The position numbers and the translations under genes are program-made. A stretch of 64,000 nt of DNA from an alpha proteobacterium BAL199. GTDB lineage: Bacteria; Pseudomonadota; Alphaproteobacteria; Thalassobaculales; Thalassobaculaceae. Of the stretch, positions 1 through 10,394 are shown piece by piece (position 1 is the first letter of the stretch; every line of letters begins with the position of its first letter). The stretch lies in NCBI GenBank assembly GCA_000171835.1, contig ABHC01000022.1, positions 1 through 64,000 on the forward strand. The letters run 5' to 3'. The notes under the pieces are model-generated. The model searched no databases and was not told where the DNA came from. It saw only the letters and a program-made list of their open reading frames with translations.

Positions 1-624
1 CTCGACACCCGCCAGCAGGAGGTCCTCGGCGATTTCCCGGGCATGACGTTCGCCCCGCGCTTCTCACCGGACGGTAATCAGGTGATCATGAGCTTGGCGC
101 GCGACGGTGTGACGGATGTCTACAGGATGGACCTGCGGACCCGGCGGGTCACGCGGCTGACCAACTCGGCCTCGATCGATACGTCGCCGAGCTTTTCGCC
201 GGACGGTACCCAGGTCGCCTTCAACTCCGACCGAGGTGGCGCTCAACAGCTCTACGTGATGGATTCGAATGGCGGCGGGGTTAAGCGGATCAGCTTCGGG
301 CAGGGTCAGTACGCCACGCCGGTCTGGTCGCCGCGCGGTGATCTGATCGCGTTTACGAAAATCGCCGGTGGACAGTTCCACATCGGCGTGATGCGGGTCG
401 ACGGCTCCGGAGAGCGCCTGATCTCCAGCGGTTACTTGGTGGAGGCGCCGAGCTGGGCGCCGAACGGACGGGTGCTGGTGTACTTCAAGCAGCAGCGCAC
501 TGATTCGGCCGGACGCGGCGGCGAGACCAAGTTGTTCACGATCGATCTTACTGGCTACAATGAACGAGAGGTTGTCACGCCTCTTGATGCTTCGGATCCC
601 GCCTGGAGTCCGTTGTTGCGCTAA
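1..624 (+). CDS. tolB: Tol-Pal system beta-propeller protein TolB (3' part)
   Basis: The reading frame is open from the first base (first residues [12 protein letters not shown]), so the gene enters the window from the left and only its C-terminal ~207 residues are seen. They contain repeated WD40-like TolB blades with the motif 'FSPDG' / 'WSPRGD' / 'WAPNGR', recurring about every 40 residues, as in the TolB beta-propeller. TolB is a periplasmic protein that binds Pal and links the inner-membrane TolQRA complex to the outer membrane during cell constriction. Directly downstream come pal and cpoB, the standard Tol-Pal order. The N-terminal domain and signal peptide lie outside the window. Confidence 0.95.
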   Translation, partial: LDTRQQEVLGDFPGMTFAPRFSPDGNQVIMSLARDGVTDVYRMDLRTRRVTRLTNSASIDTSPSFSPDGTQVAFNSDRGGAQQLYVMDSNGGGVKRISFGQGQYATPVWSPRGDLIAFTKIAGGQFHIGVMRVDGSGERLISSGYLVEAPSWAPNGRVLVYFKQQRTDSAGRGGETKLFTIDLTGYNEREVVTPLDASDPAWSPLLR

Positions 625-813
625 AGTTGTGTGCTTACGGAGCCACTTGCTTCGTCAAGCGTTACACAAGTATAAGGGGCCTCGCTTGAGGTCTGGGGCC
701 GGGCGGAGATACGTGCGACCGACCCACAGGCAGGGCCCGGAGGAACGGGGTCCCACTGGACCGCAATGAGGGGGCGGGGCGCCAGGGTTCACACATCTCC
801 AGAGGTATGACCA

Positions 814-1311
814 ATGATGCGCATGAAGTTTTTGAGCGTTTTCGCAGCCGTCGCAATGCTTGCGGCGTGCGAGACCGCGCCGGATAGCACCGCGAATACT
901 GGTGCCGGCGGTTCCACCACCACCGCAACTGCCCCAGCACCGAAGGGTCCGGCTCCGGGCTCGCGTGAAGATTTCGTCGTCAATGTCGGTGACCGGGTGT
1001 TTTTCGCACTCGACAGCTCCGAAGTGGCGGCGAACGGCCGTACGACGTTGGAGAAGCAGGCCTTCTGGCTGCGCAAGTACCCGCAGGCGACCGTGACCGT
1101 CGAAGGTCATGCCGACGAGCGTGGCACTCGCGAATACAACTTGGCGCTGGGCGAGCGTCGCGCGGCGGCTGCCCGTGACTATCTGGTCAGCCTCGGCGTC
1201 GACCCGAGCCGTATTGCCACCATCTCCTACGGCAAGGAGCGTCCGGACGTACTCGGCTCGAACGAGGAAGCCTGGGCCAAGAACCGCCGCGCAGTCACCG
1301 TCATCAACTGA
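814..1311 (+). CDS. pal: Peptidoglycan-associated lipoprotein Pal
   Basis: 165 aa. A short signal peptide ends in a lipobox L16-A17-A18-C19, so C19 should be lipidated and anchored in the outer membrane. A Thr/Ala/Pro-rich linker (about 20-50) is followed by an OmpA-like peptidoglycan-binding domain: the 'GHADERGTREYN' loop holds D101, R116 follows in 'LGERRA', and the domain closes with 'NRRAVTV'. Pal tethers the outer membrane to the cell wall and is released by TolB. The length is normal for the family. A Shine-Dalgarno-like AGAGG lies upstream; the second codon is also ATG, so the exact start could shift by one codon. It sits 189 nt after tolB, leaving room for its own promoter. Confidence 0.96.
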   Translation: MMRMKFLSVFAAVAMLAACETAPDSTANTGAGGSTTTATAPAPKGPAPGSREDFVVNVGDRVFFALDSSEVAANGRTTLEKQAFWLRKYPQATVTVEGHADERGTREYNLALGERRAAAARDYLVSLGVDPSRIATISYGKERPDVLGSNEEAWAKNRRAVTVIN

Positions 1312-1335
1312 CGGCTGCGAAGCTGAGTGCGTGAA

Positions 1336-1378
1336 CCGACGGCTGCGGCAACCCCGCGGCCGTCGGCGCCTCATTTTC
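1336..1378 (+). terminator. Terminator-like hairpin between pal and cpoB
   Basis: Arms 1336-1348 and 1354-1366 form a 13-bp stem with a single G-U pair and a 5-nt loop (CAACC), followed by TCATTTT. The T-run is short, so partial termination or a 3' end stabilising the pal transcript is as likely as full termination. Confidence 0.55.
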
Positions 1379-1394
1379 GCCGCGGGGTTAGGAT

Positions 1395-2363
1395 ATGAAT
1401 CAGGCCATGACACGTTTCGGCCTTGTACTTCCCTTGATGTTGGTCGCGGCTGTTTCCATTGCCGATTCCCGACCGGCAGTCGCGCAGCAGGACGTCTCGG
1501 TGTTGGTTGACCGGGTCGGCCGACTGGAGCGGAGCATTACTGAGCTGCAGCGCTCGGTCTATTCCGGTTCGCCGCCGCCTGCGGGTGGCCTGAGCGGTCC
1601 GGTCGATGCCGGTGGCCAAGCAGCGCTTCCGAACCTTCTGAGCAAAGTTCAGCAGCTCGAGAGCCAGATCCGCGTCCTGACGGGCCGGGTCGAGGAACTC
1701 GGCTATCAGCTACAGCGCATGACCGACCACGTGGACAAGGTCCAGGTTGATACCGACCTGCGACTTCAGGCTCTGGAAGGTGGCGGAGCCCCTGCCGCCA
1801 GACCGGGCCAGTCGGGTGCCGTGCCGCAGAATTCTGCCCCATCCGCAAGCGTTGGCGGGGCTGGTACCGCGTCGGGCGCTCCACGGACCTTCGGACAACT
1901 GTCCCAGACCGAAGCGCAGCAGGCCGTGACCTCCAAGCCGCCCGCGCCGAGCCAGCAGGCTGCGCTGCCGTCAGGATCGATCGAGGTGCAGTACCAGGCG
2001 GCGTTCGACTATCTGGTCAAGCACGACTACGACAGTGCCGAGCAGGCGTTCCGCGCATTCACGAAGGCCCATCCCGACGATCCCCTGGCCGGAAACGCGC
2101 AATATTGGATGGGCGAGACGTTCTATGTTCGGCAGCGCTACCAGGAAGCGGCGGTCGCCTTTCTGGAAGGCTACCAAAAGTACCCGAAGAGCCCGAAGTC
2201 GGCGGACAATCTGCTGAAGCTTGGCATGGCGCTCGGCCAGGTCGGCCAGCCCGCGGAGGCGTGCTCGGCTTTCGCGCGGCTTCAGAAGGAGTTTCCGGAC
2301 GCGCCGACTAACATCAAGCGGCGTTTGTTCCAGGAGACCCAGAAGCTGCAGTGCGCTTCCTGA
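1395..2363 (+). CDS. cpoB: Tol-Pal accessory protein CpoB/YbgF
   Basis: 322 aa with an N-terminal signal peptide (hydrophobic core LVLPLMLVAAVSI, likely cleavage after 'AVA'). A coiled-coil segment of about 40-125 has heptad-like 'VQQLESQIRVLTGRVEELG' and corresponds to the YbgF trimerisation helix. A low-complexity Ala/Ser/Gly linker follows, then a C-terminal TPR domain of about 195-320 with repeated 'YQAAFDYLVKHDYDSAE' type helices. CpoB is periplasmic and coordinates peptidoglycan synthesis by PBP1B with Tol-driven outer-membrane constriction. ATG 1395 has GGAT almost touching it; ATG 1407 has the same AGG at about 14 nt, so the start is uncertain by four codons. The 3' end overlaps tilS by 13 nt. 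Confidence 0.93.
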   Translation: MNQAMTRFGLVLPLMLVAAVSIADSRPAVAQQDVSVLVDRVGRLERSITELQRSVYSGSPPPAGGLSGPVDAGGQAALPNLLSKVQQLESQIRVLTGRVEELGYQLQRMTDHVDKVQVDTDLRLQALEGGGAPAARPGQSGAVPQNSAPSASVGGAGTASGAPRTFGQLSQTEAQQAVTSKPPAPSQQAALPSGSIEVQYQAAFDYLVKHDYDSAEQAFRAFTKAHPDDPLAGNAQYWMGETFYVRQRYQEAAVAFLEGYQKYPKSPKSADNLLKLGMALGQVGQPAEACSAFARLQKEFPDAPTNIKRRLFQETQKLQCAS

Positions 2364-3760
2364 GGCCCGATACCGAATTTTCGAGCCTGACCGCCGAGGA
2401 GTTTGCTGCTCGCCTCGACCCTTTGTTGTGCGCTTCAACTGGACCGCTAGGCGTTGCCGTCTCCGGTGGACCGGACAGCATGGCACTGCTTCATCTGACG
2501 GATGCCTGGGCTCGGGGTCACGGTCGCGCGCTGCTCGTCTACACGGTCGATCATGGCCTGCGACCGGAGGCGGTCGTCGAGGCCGGCCGGGTCGGACAGG
2601 TGTGCGCGATGGCTGGGCGCCCGCACCGGATTCTGCGCTGGCTGGGCACCAAGCCGGGCAGTGGGCTCCAGGCCGCCGCTCGGCGCGCGCGCTACGACCT
2701 GATGGCGCAGGCCTGCCGGGACGACGGAGTTGTCGACCTGCTGCTGGCCCATCATCTGGAGGATCAGGCCGAGACCGTGCTGCACCGCATCGACCGCGGG
2801 ACCGGTCCCGACGGGCTGGCCGGTATGGCGCGCGTGCGGGCTTTCGACGGGGTTCGGCTGCTACGGCCATTGCTCGATGTCCCGAAGGTCCGGCTCTTGG
2901 CGACCTGCCGGTCGGTCGGAGTCGAATGGGCCGAGGATCCTTCGAATAGCGATCCGCGGTTCGCTCGCACCGAGTTGCGGCAACTGGCTCCGGTTCTGGC
3001 TGATGTGGGCGTTACGTCGATCCGCCTGGGTCGCCTGGCGTCCGCGATGGCTTCGGCGCGAGCGGCGCTGGACGGGTTCACCGCCGATTGGATGGCGCAG
3101 CACGCCAGCGTTTTGCTAGTCGGTGCGGTTCGCATGAACCGCGCCGTTCTAGTCGAGGCACCAGTGGTGCTGCGCCGCCGGTTGATTGACCGTGCCTTGC
3201 GGGCGATCGGCGGCAACAATTATCCGCTGCGCAGCGACGGTCTGGAGCGGTTGCTCGCCTGGATCGAGGCGGACCGTCCGGAGACGCGGACGCGGACGCG
3301 AACGCTCGCCGGATGCCGTGTCGAGATCGCCGGGGACGGATTGACCATCCTGCGGGACTGGCGACAGGCTGCCCGGCCGGTGGTGATTGCGGCGCATGGC
3401 CGCGGCCGTTGGGACTGTCGTTTCGAGATCGAAAACCCGACTTCGTCTCCGGTACGTGTCGGAGTGTGCGGTGGCGAGGGCTGGCGGCGATGGCGCCGAA
3501 CAGCGCAAAGCAGCGCGCTGGCCGGCCGGCCGATGGTTGCGCATGCCGCGCGGCTCGCCTTGCCGGCCGTTCTCGACCTTGACGGAGGTATCGGCCTCCC
3601 CCACCTTGTACACAGCGCGCCTGCGCCGTCCGGTTGGGTCGGAGAAGACGTACGTATCCGGTTCCGGCCGACCGTGCCTTTTCTCACGACCGATCGGCGT
3701 CCCGGCGACGGTGTGGACCCCCGGCCCTCACAGCCGTGCAACGGAAGGCAGGCTACGTGA
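2351..3760 (+). CDS. tilS: tRNA(Ile)-lysidine synthase TilS
   Basis: 469 aa. The PP-loop ATPase motif SGGPDS is at residues 38-43, followed by the typical '[11 protein letters not shown]' and '[10 protein letters not shown]' segments and, further on, '[15 protein letters not shown]'. TilS converts the wobble C of the CAU anticodon of tRNA-Ile2 to lysidine, which changes both charging and decoding to isoleucine. A candidate substrate tRNA is encoded at 26689-26764. The gene starts inside the cpoB stop region and its stop overlaps the ftsH GTG, so the three genes look translationally coupled. Within the C-terminal half, 3284-3301 is an in-frame run of nearly three ACGCGG units coding for RTRTRTR, a local slippage-prone tract. 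Confidence 0.94.
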   Translation: MRFLRPDTEFSSLTAEEFAARLDPLLCASTGPLGVAVSGGPDSMALLHLTDAWARGHGRALLVYTVDHGLRPEAVVEAGRVGQVCAMAGRPHRILRWLGTKPGSGLQAAARRARYDLMAQACRDDGVVDLLLAHHLEDQAETVLHRIDRGTGPDGLAGMARVRAFDGVRLLRPLLDVPKVRLLATCRSVGVEWAEDPSNSDPRFARTELRQLAPVLADVGVTSIRLGRLASAMASARAALDGFTADWMAQHASVLLVGAVRMNRAVLVEAPVVLRRRLIDRALRAIGGNNYPLRSDGLERLLAWIEADRPETRTRTRTLAGCRVEIAGDGLTILRDWRQAARPVVIAAHGRGRWDCRFEIENPTSSPVRVGVCGGEGWRRWRRTAQSSALAGRPMVAHAARLALPAVLDLDGGIGLPHLVHSAPAPSGWVGEDVRIRFRPTVPFLTTDRRPGDGVDPRPSQPCNGRQAT

Positions 3761-5688
3761 ACAATTTCGGTAAGAATCTGGCCCTTTGGATCATCATCGG
3801 CGTGTTGCTGGTGGCGTTGTTCAACCTGTTCCAGGGCTCGACTCCGCGGACCAGCCAATACAGCCTGCCGTATTCGGACTTCCTGTCCGAGGTCGAGTCC
3901 GGGCGGGTCAATCAGGTCACGATCCAAGGCAACACGATCAACGGGCACTTCTCGGACGGCCGCGGGTTCTCAACCTACGCGCCCCAGGATTCCGATCTGG
4001 TCAACCGCCTGAGCAAGTCCGGCGTCCGGATTTCGGCGGCGCCCCCGGAAGAGGGTATGTCCGGTGTGCTCGGCATACTGATCAGCTGGTTCCCGATGCT
4101 GCTGTTCATCGGTGTGTGGATCTTCTTCATGCGCCAGATGCAAGGCGGCGGCGGCAAGGCCATGGGTTTCGGCAAGAGCCGGGCGCGTCTGCTGACCGAG
4201 AAGACCGGGCGGGTGACCTTCGATGACGTGGCCGGCATCGACGAGGCCAAGACCGAACTCGAGGAAATCGTCGAATTCCTGAAGGACCCGCAGCGCTTCC
4301 AGCGCCTCGGCGGCAAGATCCCCAAGGGCTGTCTGCTGGTCGGTCCTCCGGGCACCGGTAAGACGTTGCTGGCGCGCGCCATCGCAGGTGAGGCCAACGT
4401 TCCGTTCTTCACGATCTCCGGTTCCGACTTCGTCGAGATGTTCGTCGGTGTCGGCGCCAGCCGCGTCCGCGACATGTTCGAGCAGGGCAAGAAGAACGCG
4501 CCCTGCATCATCTTCATCGACGAGATCGACGCGGTCGGCCGGCATCGTGGCGCCGGACTCGGCGGCGGCAACGATGAGCGCGAACAGACGCTGAATCAGT
4601 TGCTGGTCGAGATGGACGGCTTCGAGGCGAACGAAGGCGTGATCCTGATCGCGGCCACCAACCGACCGGACGTGCTGGACCCGGCGCTGCTGCGCCCGGG
4701 TCGCTTCGATCGCCAGATCGTGGTACCGAACCCGGACATCCTCGGTCGCGAGAAGATCCTCAAAGTGCACATGCGTAAGGTGCCGCTGGGCCCGGACGTC
4801 GAGCCGCGGACCATCGCGCGCGGGACCCCTGGTTTCTCCGGCGCCGATCTTGCGAACCTCGTGAACGAGGCCGCCCTGCTCGCCGCTCGCAAGGGCAAGC
4901 GGGTGGTCGGCATGAGCGAGTTCGAGGAAGCCAAGGACAAGGTCATGATGGGGGCGGAACGCCGCTCCATGGTCATGACCGAGGACGAGAAGAAGCTGAC
5001 GGCCTATCACGAGGCCGGGCACGCCATCGTCGCCCTGCATTGCCGCGACAGCGATCCGATCCACAAGGCGACGATCATTCCACGCGGCCGTGCGCTCGGC
5101 ATGGTCATGCGCCTGCCGGAAGGCGATCGGATCTCGCTGTCCCGCGCCAAGCTGCTGGACGATCTGAGGGTGGCCTGCGGTGGCCGTCTCGCCGAGGAGT
5201 TGATCTTCGGCGCCGACCGGATCACCACCGGCGCGTCGTCCGATATCCGCATGGTGTCCGACATGTCGCGCCGGATGATCACCGAGTGGGGCATGAGCGA
5301 GCGGCTCGGGTTCCTGGCTTATTCGGCGGATCAGCAGGAAGTGTTCCTCGGCCACTCCGTCACCCAGCAGAAGAACGTCTCCGACGCTACCGCCAAGGTG
5401 ATCGACGAGGAGATCCGCCGGGTCACCGACGACGCCTACGAGGACGCCCGGCGTATCCTGTCGGAGCACATGGATGACCTGCATACCCTGGCCAAGGGTC
5501 TGCTGGAGTACGAGACGCTCTCGGGCGATGACATCAACGACCTGCTGGCCGGTCGACCGGTAGACCGCACGGGCGGCCGCGACGACGGGCACAAGCAGGC
5601 GGCCGGACGACGGGCCTCGGTGCCGACCGGCGGGGCGGAGACGCCCGGTGCCGGCGGTCTGGAACCGGACCCGCAGCCCGGCGACTGA
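3757..5688 (+). CDS. ftsH: ATP-dependent zinc metalloprotease FtsH
   Basis: 643 aa from a GTG that overlaps the tilS stop (GTGA) and is preceded by GGAAGG at a good distance; an upstream in-frame extension to 3634 was discarded because it lies inside tilS. Two membrane segments (about 8-27 and 104-125) flank a short periplasmic part. The AAA+ module shows Walker A GPPGTGKT at 196-203, Walker B '[11 protein letters not shown]' and the second region of homology '[20 protein letters not shown]'. The zinc protease motif HEAGH is at 418-422. FtsH is a membrane-bound hexamer that extracts and degrades membrane proteins and unstable regulators. Length and domain order are standard. The tail is Gly/Ala/Pro-rich and poorly conserved, as usual. 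Confidence 0.97.
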   Translation: MNNFGKNLALWIIIGVLLVALFNLFQGSTPRTSQYSLPYSDFLSEVESGRVNQVTIQGNTINGHFSDGRGFSTYAPQDSDLVNRLSKSGVRISAAPPEEGMSGVLGILISWFPMLLFIGVWIFFMRQMQGGGGKAMGFGKSRARLLTEKTGRVTFDDVAGIDEAKTELEEIVEFLKDPQRFQRLGGKIPKGCLLVGPPGTGKTLLARAIAGEANVPFFTISGSDFVEMFVGVGASRVRDMFEQGKKNAPCIIFIDEIDAVGRHRGAGLGGGNDEREQTLNQLLVEMDGFEANEGVILIAATNRPDVLDPALLRPGRFDRQIVVPNPDILGREKILKVHMRKVPLGPDVEPRTIARGTPGFSGADLANLVNEAALLAARKGKRVVGMSEFEEAKDKVMMGAERRSMVMTEDEKKLTAYHEAGHAIVALHCRDSDPIHKATIIPRGRALGMVMRLPEGDRISLSRAKLLDDLRVACGGRLAEELIFGADRITTGASSDIRMVSDMSRRMITEWGMSERLGFLAYSADQQEVFLGHSVTQQKNVSDATAKVIDEEIRRVTDDAYEDARRILSEHMDDLHTLAKGLLEYETLSGDDINDLLAGRPVDRTGGRDDGHKQAAGRRASVPTGGAETPGAGGLEPDPQPGD

Positions 5689-5692
5689 TCCT

Positions 5693-6796
5693 GTGACGCC
5701 CATTCTACGCAAGCCCGCGCTCACGCGCGGGCTTCTGCGTTCCGGCACCCGGATTTACCTGCTGCCGCGGGACATTGTGACCGGTGAAGCGGCGCGTGCA
5801 GGCGTTGCGTCCGGCACGGCGCGGCAGTTGGCCGGCGGTGTCTTGGCATACCAGGCGCTCGATCTGATCGTGCGGACCGACGATGGTATCCAGGTCGCGC
5901 GGACGCCGCTGGCCGCGTTGGACGACCTCGACCTGACCGAGATCAACATCCGGCTGGAGCGCCTCGGCGCCAGACGAGCCTTGGTCGGGGAGGCGGATCT
6001 CCCCACGATCATGGGCATCGTCAACACGACGCCGGACAGTTTCTCCGACGGCGGCCAGCACGCCGATGCCGAGGCGGCGGTCGCCCATGGCCTGCGCCTG
6101 TCGCAGGACGGGGCGACGATCCTGGACATCGGCGGCGAGTCGACCCGTCCCGGCGCCGATCCGGTTTCGATCGACGAAGAGATCTGCCGTACCGAACCGG
6201 TGGTGCGGGCGCTGGCTCTGGCGGGCCGCTGTGTGTCGATCGACAGCCGCAACGCTCCGGTCATGGCGGCCGCGCTGGATGCCGGTGCCGCCTGGGTCAA
6301 CGACGTCTCCGGGCTGTCACATGATCCCGCAGCGGCGGCGCTGGTGGCCGGGCGCGCCTGCCCGGTGGTGCTGATGCACATGCGAGCCGACCCCAAGACC
6401 ATGCAGCTTGAGCCGAGCTACCAGTGCGCGCCGCTCGATGTGTACGACGAGTTGGAAGAACGGGTGGCGGCAGCCGTCGCGGCGGGCATCGCGCGCCATC
6501 GGATCGTCATTGACCCGGGGTTCGGTTTCGCGAAGAGCACAACGCACAACCTGGAAGTGACCTCGTGGCTGGCGCTGTTCCACGGCCTGGGCTGTCCGGT
6601 GCTGTTCGGAGCGTCGCGCAAGAGTTCTATCGGCCAGATGTCGCGCAGAGAACCGGTGGGCGAGCGGTTGCCGGGATCGCTGGCTCTTGGGCTGGCCGCG
6701 GCGGCGCGGGGTGCGCAGATCCTGCGGGTCCACGACGTCGCCGAGACAATGCAGGCCCTGTCTGTCCAAAGGGCGCTGGACGCCGTCGACCGATAG
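5693..6796 (+). CDS. folP: Dihydropteroate synthase FolP with N-terminal extension
   Basis: Condenses 7,8-dihydropterin pyrophosphate with p-aminobenzoate in folate synthesis. Signature segments are 'IMGIVNTTPDSFSDGG', 'DIGGESTRPGA', 'SIDSRN', 'VNDVSG', 'IVIDPGFGFAK' and 'FGASRKSSIG'. From GTG 5693, five bases after ftsH, the protein is 367 aa, roughly 90 residues longer than classic enzymes; the extra part (about 1-100) precedes the TIM-barrel core and carries no motif I can name. Extended FolP proteins following ftsH are common in alphaproteobacteria. An even longer reading from 5648 overlaps the ftsH end and was not used. There is no strong Shine-Dalgarno sequence, so translation is probably coupled to ftsH. 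Confidence 0.93.
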   Translation: MTPILRKPALTRGLLRSGTRIYLLPRDIVTGEAARAGVASGTARQLAGGVLAYQALDLIVRTDDGIQVARTPLAALDDLDLTEINIRLERLGARRALVGEADLPTIMGIVNTTPDSFSDGGQHADAEAAVAHGLRLSQDGATILDIGGESTRPGADPVSIDEEICRTEPVVRALALAGRCVSIDSRNAPVMAAALDAGAAWVNDVSGLSHDPAAAALVAGRACPVVLMHMRADPKTMQLEPSYQCAPLDVYDELEERVAAAVAAGIARHRIVIDPGFGFAKSTTHNLEVTSWLALFHGLGCPVLFGASRKSSIGQMSRREPVGERLPGSLALGLAAAARGAQILRVHDVAETMQALSVQRALDAVDR

Positions 6797-6806
6797 AGCA
6801 ACGCGG

Positions 6807-8003
6807 CTACCGTCGGATCAGGATGACGGCGGCGGCGGTGAGATCGATCCCCGCGCACAGCCACCATGCGATCTGGTAGTCACCTTGGATGTCCCGCAAT
6901 ACCCCGATGACCAGTGGTGCGAACGCGTAGGTAACCTGGGTCCCGGCGACCACCAGCCCCACCGCGCGGGTGAACGCCGCCACCGGCAACTCGCGGCGTA
7001 CGATCAGACTCGGTAGGGTGATCAGGTTGCCGACCCCCAGACCGAAGGCGGTGCAGGCCACTACCATCGTCGAGGTTCCGACTTCACTCGCCAAGGCGGA
7101 CAAGGCCGCCACCTGCAGGGCCAGGGTGGCGGCGGTCGCATGGCGCGGGTCGATCCGGTCGATCACGACTCCGGTGGCCACCCGGCCGATGATGGCCGAT
7201 CCGGTGGTCAGTCCGACGGCCAGGGACAGTGTTTCGGGGGTGAGGCTCGGCGTCAGGAACGCCACCAGGTGCGTCAGGAACCCGACCTGGGCGAACAGTC
7301 CCAGTGCGAACGCGACCATGACCGTCCACAAAGCCGGGATCCGCAACAGGGCGCGCGCCGAAACCGGAGAGTGGGCTTGGGTCGGTCCGGACGGCGCCGC
7401 GCTGAACGGTGCGGCACCGTCGGGGGAGACTCCGAGTTTCGCCGGTGAGGTTCCCAGGAAGGCGATCGCCGCCGGCCACAAGGTCAGGACCATCACGGTC
7501 ACCACGAGCCCCACCCCGGTCGTGAACCCGTAGTGCTCGATCGCCAGGATCATCAGCGGGGCCACGATCACCCCGCCGCAACTGGCGCCGTTCAGCGCCA
7601 GGCTGATGGCGAACCCCATCCGTCGGTCGAACCACGGCGCGATCAGAGCGTTGACCATCACCCCGCTCATCGCGGCCCAGCCGAAGCTCATGGCCAGGAA
7701 CGCCGGCCAGATCTGCCAGACCTCACTGACCCGGGTAAGGGACAACACGCTGCCCGCCATCATCAGGCTGCCGCACAGCACCACGGTACGCTCGCCGAAC
7801 CGCTCGATCAGGCGGGGCACCGTGGTGATCGCGGCCGCGCCGAGCAGGTAGTATCCGGTGATCGCGCTGCCGACCGTGCCGGTAGCCCAGCCACGGCTCT
7901 CTGCAAGCGTCGCGAGATAGACACCGGCGCCGTAGAAGCCGAAGCCCCAACCGAACATTGCCACCAGAAACGCGGTCGCGACGACCTTCCATCCGTGGAA
8001 CAA
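6807..8003 (-). CDS. MFS transporter (MCT-like)
   Basis: 398 aa from a TTG at 8003, which has GAGAGG about nine bases upstream on its own strand and opens 'MFHGWKVVATAF', the usual beginning of this MFS group. The longer reading frame to 8528 would run through glmM on the other strand and is rejected. About 12 hydrophobic helices are visible, with Gly/Ala-rich helix faces such as 'GWGFGFYGAGVYLATL' and a long loop with Pro/Ala residues between the halves. The fold resembles monocarboxylate/oxalate-formate type MFS permeases; the substrate cannot be read. It interrupts the usual folP-glmM adjacency, is convergent with folP (10 nt apart) and divergent from glmM. Confidence 0.8.
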   Translation of the reverse strand: MFHGWKVVATAFLVAMFGWGFGFYGAGVYLATLAESRGWATGTVGSAITGYYLLGAAAITTVPRLIERFGERTVVLCGSLMMAGSVLSLTRVSEVWQIWPAFLAMSFGWAAMSGVMVNALIAPWFDRRMGFAISLALNGASCGGVIVAPLMILAIEHYGFTTGVGLVVTVMVLTLWPAAIAFLGTSPAKLGVSPDGAAPFSAAPSGPTQAHSPVSARALLRIPALWTVMVAFALGLFAQVGFLTHLVAFLTPSLTPETLSLAVGLTTGSAIIGRVATGVVIDRIDPRHATAATLALQVAALSALASEVGTSTMVVACTAFGLGVGNLITLPSLIVRRELPVAAFTRAVGLVVAGTQVTYAFAPLVIGVLRDIQGDYQIAWWLCAGIDLTAAAVILIRR

Positions 8004-8204
8004 GGTGGCGACCTCTCGGTTGCGGACGCCGCAGCCTAACGCGGCACGATGCGGTCGTATCCAGGGCAACACCGTTGCCGTGGATCCAACGGCGAGCCGG
8101 CGCTGAGGCCATTCACGGACAACACTGCTGTCGTTCACCGGCGGTCGCGACGGCGCAGCGGATCGGATATAAGCGGAGCAGGAGATGACACCGGGGTGAA
8201 CGGT

Positions 8205-9566
8205 ATGGCGCGTAAATTGTTTGGAACCGACGGCATTCGCGGTCGGGCCAACACCGAGCCGATGACGGCGGATCTCGCCATGAAAGTGGCGATGGCGGCC
8301 GGACTGCACTTTCGCAAGGATCATGGGCGCCGGCCGCTGGCGGTGATCGGCAAGGACACCCGGTTGTCGGGCTACATGCTGGAGCCGGCCATGGTCGCCG
8401 GATTCACCGCGATCGGCATGGACGTGGTGCTGGTCGGGCCGATGCCGACTCCGGCGGTTGCCATGCTGACCCCGTCGCTGCGCGCCGATCTTGGGGTGGT
8501 GATCTCGGCGTCGCACAACGCGTTCCACGACAACGGAATCAAGCTGTTCGGCCCGGATGGCTACAAGCTGTCCGATGCCGCCGAACTCGATATCGAAGCG
8601 CGCATGGGTGATCTCGGGGCGGGCGCCCTGGTCGGGTCACGTGACCTGGGACGGGCGCGCCGGATGGAAGACGCCCAGGGTCGGTACATTGAGGCCGTAA
8701 AGGCCGCATTTCCGTCGAACCTGTCGCTGGACGGTTTGAAGGTGGTGGTCGATTGCGCCAACGGCGCCGGCTACAAGGTGGCGCCGCGGGTGCTCTACGA
8801 ACTGGGGGCCGAGGTCATTCCGATCGGCGTCGAGCCGAACGGCTTCAACATCAACGACCGCTGCGGCGCCACGGTGCCGCAGTCGATGCGGGCGCGGGTG
8901 GTCGAGGAAGGCGCCGATGTCGGCCTGGCGCTTGACGGCGACGCCGACCGGCTGATTCTGGCCGATGAGATCGGGCAGGTGATCGACGGCGATCAGGTGC
9001 TGGGCATGATGGCCCGGTCATGGTCGGAGAGCGGCCGGTTGAAGGGCGGCGGCGTGGTCGCGACCGTCATGTCCAATCTCGGGCTGGAGCGGTACCTGCA
9101 GTCGATCGACCTGAAGCTGGAACGGACGGCGGTCGGTGACCGCTACGTGTTGGAACGAATGCACTCCGATGGTTACAACGTCGGCGGCGAGCAATCCGGC
9201 CACATGATCTTCAGCGACTACGCCAAGACCGGAGACGGCCTGCTGGCTGCCCTTCAGGTGCTGGCGGTGCTGATCCGCGCCGGCCGGCCGATGTCGGAAG
9301 TTGCGCGGGTGTTCGCGCCGCTGCCTCAGGTTCTGAAAAACGCCCGCTATGGCGGCGGCGATCCCTTGCAGACCGCAGCGGTCAAAGCGGCCATAGCCGA
9401 TGGCGAGCGGGCGCTGAACGGCACCGGCAGACTGCTGATCCGCAAGTCGGGCACCGAGCCGGTGATCCGGGTCATGGCCGAGGGCGAGAACCAGCGGGCC
9501 GTCGCGGGGATCGTCGATGCGATCGTCGGCGCCATCGAAGCCGAGGCCAAAGAGGGCAGCGCGTGA
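8205..9566 (+). CDS. glmM: Phosphoglucosamine mutase GlmM
   Basis: 453 aa, the normal family length. It converts glucosamine-6-phosphate to glucosamine-1-phosphate for UDP-GlcNAc, and so feeds peptidoglycan and LPS. The N-terminus '[10 protein letters not shown]' is diagnostic; the phosphorylated serine is S103 in 'SASHN'; the metal loop 'DGDADR' and the C-terminal phosphate-binding '[15 protein letters not shown]' are all present. ATG 8205 follows GGGGTGA at a reasonable distance. The last codon overlaps the thiD GTG (GTGA), so the two are probably co-translated. Confidence 0.96.
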   Translation: MARKLFGTDGIRGRANTEPMTADLAMKVAMAAGLHFRKDHGRRPLAVIGKDTRLSGYMLEPAMVAGFTAIGMDVVLVGPMPTPAVAMLTPSLRADLGVVISASHNAFHDNGIKLFGPDGYKLSDAAELDIEARMGDLGAGALVGSRDLGRARRMEDAQGRYIEAVKAAFPSNLSLDGLKVVVDCANGAGYKVAPRVLYELGAEVIPIGVEPNGFNINDRCGATVPQSMRARVVEEGADVGLALDGDADRLILADEIGQVIDGDQVLGMMARSWSESGRLKGGGVVATVMSNLGLERYLQSIDLKLERTAVGDRYVLERMHSDGYNVGGEQSGHMIFSDYAKTGDGLLAALQVLAVLIRAGRPMSEVARVFAPLPQVLKNARYGGGDPLQTAAVKAAIADGERALNGTGRLLIRKSGTEPVIRVMAEGENQRAVAGIVDAIVGAIEAEAKEGSA

Positions 9567-10390
9567 GCGGCGGTGGAACGGCGCGCCGGATCGCCGGCCG
9601 GGTGCTGATCGTCGCCGGTTCCGACTCCGGCGGCGGCGCTGGGATTCAGGCCGATATCAAGTCGGTGACCGCGCTCGGCGGCTATGCCATGACGGCGATC
9701 ACCGCTCTGACCGCGCAGAACACCGAGGGCGTCTTTGGCGTTCACGAGGTGCCGGTGGACTTCCTGCGCCAGCAGATGGAACTGGTGATCAACGACATCG
9801 GCGTTGACTGCGTGAAGACCGGGATGCTGCATTCCGGCGCGGTGATCGAGACGGTGTGCGACGCGCTCGACGCGCTGGCGCCCAGCGTGCCGATCGTGAT
9901 CGACCCGGTGATGGTCGCCAAGGGCGGGCATGCCCTGCTGGAGTCCAGCGCCATGGGTGTCCTGAAGTCCCGGCTGATCCCGCGTTCGACCGTTCTGACT
10001 CCGAACCTGCCCGAGGCCGAACTGCTGACCGGGATGGAGATCCGCGACGAGGATGACATGCGGCGGGCGGCCGACCTCATGCTGTCATTTGGGCCGCGCG
10101 CCGTACTGCTCAAGGGCGGTCACCTGGACAGCCACGACGTGATGGATCTGCTGGCGAGCGATGACGGCATCGAGGTGATCCGCGGTCCGCGCATCCAGAC
10201 CCGGCACACCCACGGCACCGGCTGCTCGCTGGCGTCGGCCATTGCATGCGGTCTGGCCCAAGGGCTGAGCCTGACCCGGGCGATCCGTCGGGCGCGCAGC
10301 TACGTCCTGACCGCGATCGGCACTGCCCCGGGCTGGGGACGCGGCCACGGTCCGCTCAACCACGCGCACACGGTCCGCCCGGACGCCTGA
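9563..10390 (+). CDS. thiD: Hydroxymethylpyrimidine/phosphomethylpyrimidine kinase ThiD
   Basis: 275 aa. It phosphorylates HMP and HMP-phosphate to HMP-PP for thiamine synthesis. Ribokinase-fold signatures are '[17 protein letters not shown]'-type residues near 16-32 (GSDSGGGAG), 'KTGML', '[10 protein letters not shown]', '[12 protein letters not shown]' and the anion-hole motif '[13 protein letters not shown]'. The GTG start overlaps the glmM stop by four bases. It ends five bases before the convergent MocR gene, so the two transcripts meet with little space for a terminator. Confidence 0.94.
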   Translation: MSGGGTARRIAGRVLIVAGSDSGGGAGIQADIKSVTALGGYAMTAITALTAQNTEGVFGVHEVPVDFLRQQMELVINDIGVDCVKTGMLHSGAVIETVCDALDALAPSVPIVIDPVMVAKGGHALLESSAMGVLKSRLIPRSTVLTPNLPEAELLTGMEIRDEDDMRRAADLMLSFGPRAVLLKGGHLDSHDVMDLLASDDGIEVIRGPRIQTRHTHGTGCSLASAIACGLAQGLSLTRAIRRARSYVLTAIGTAPGWGRGHGPLNHAHTVRPDA

Positions 10391-10394
10391 GCCA

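Noticed and set aside
3970-5748. 592-codon reverse frame over ftsH
   Set aside because: Antisense shadow of ftsH; no motif, no ribosome site.
8004-8528. N-terminal extension of the MFS gene
   Set aside because: It would run through glmM on the other strand; TTG 8003 has a good ribosome site and gives normal MFS length.
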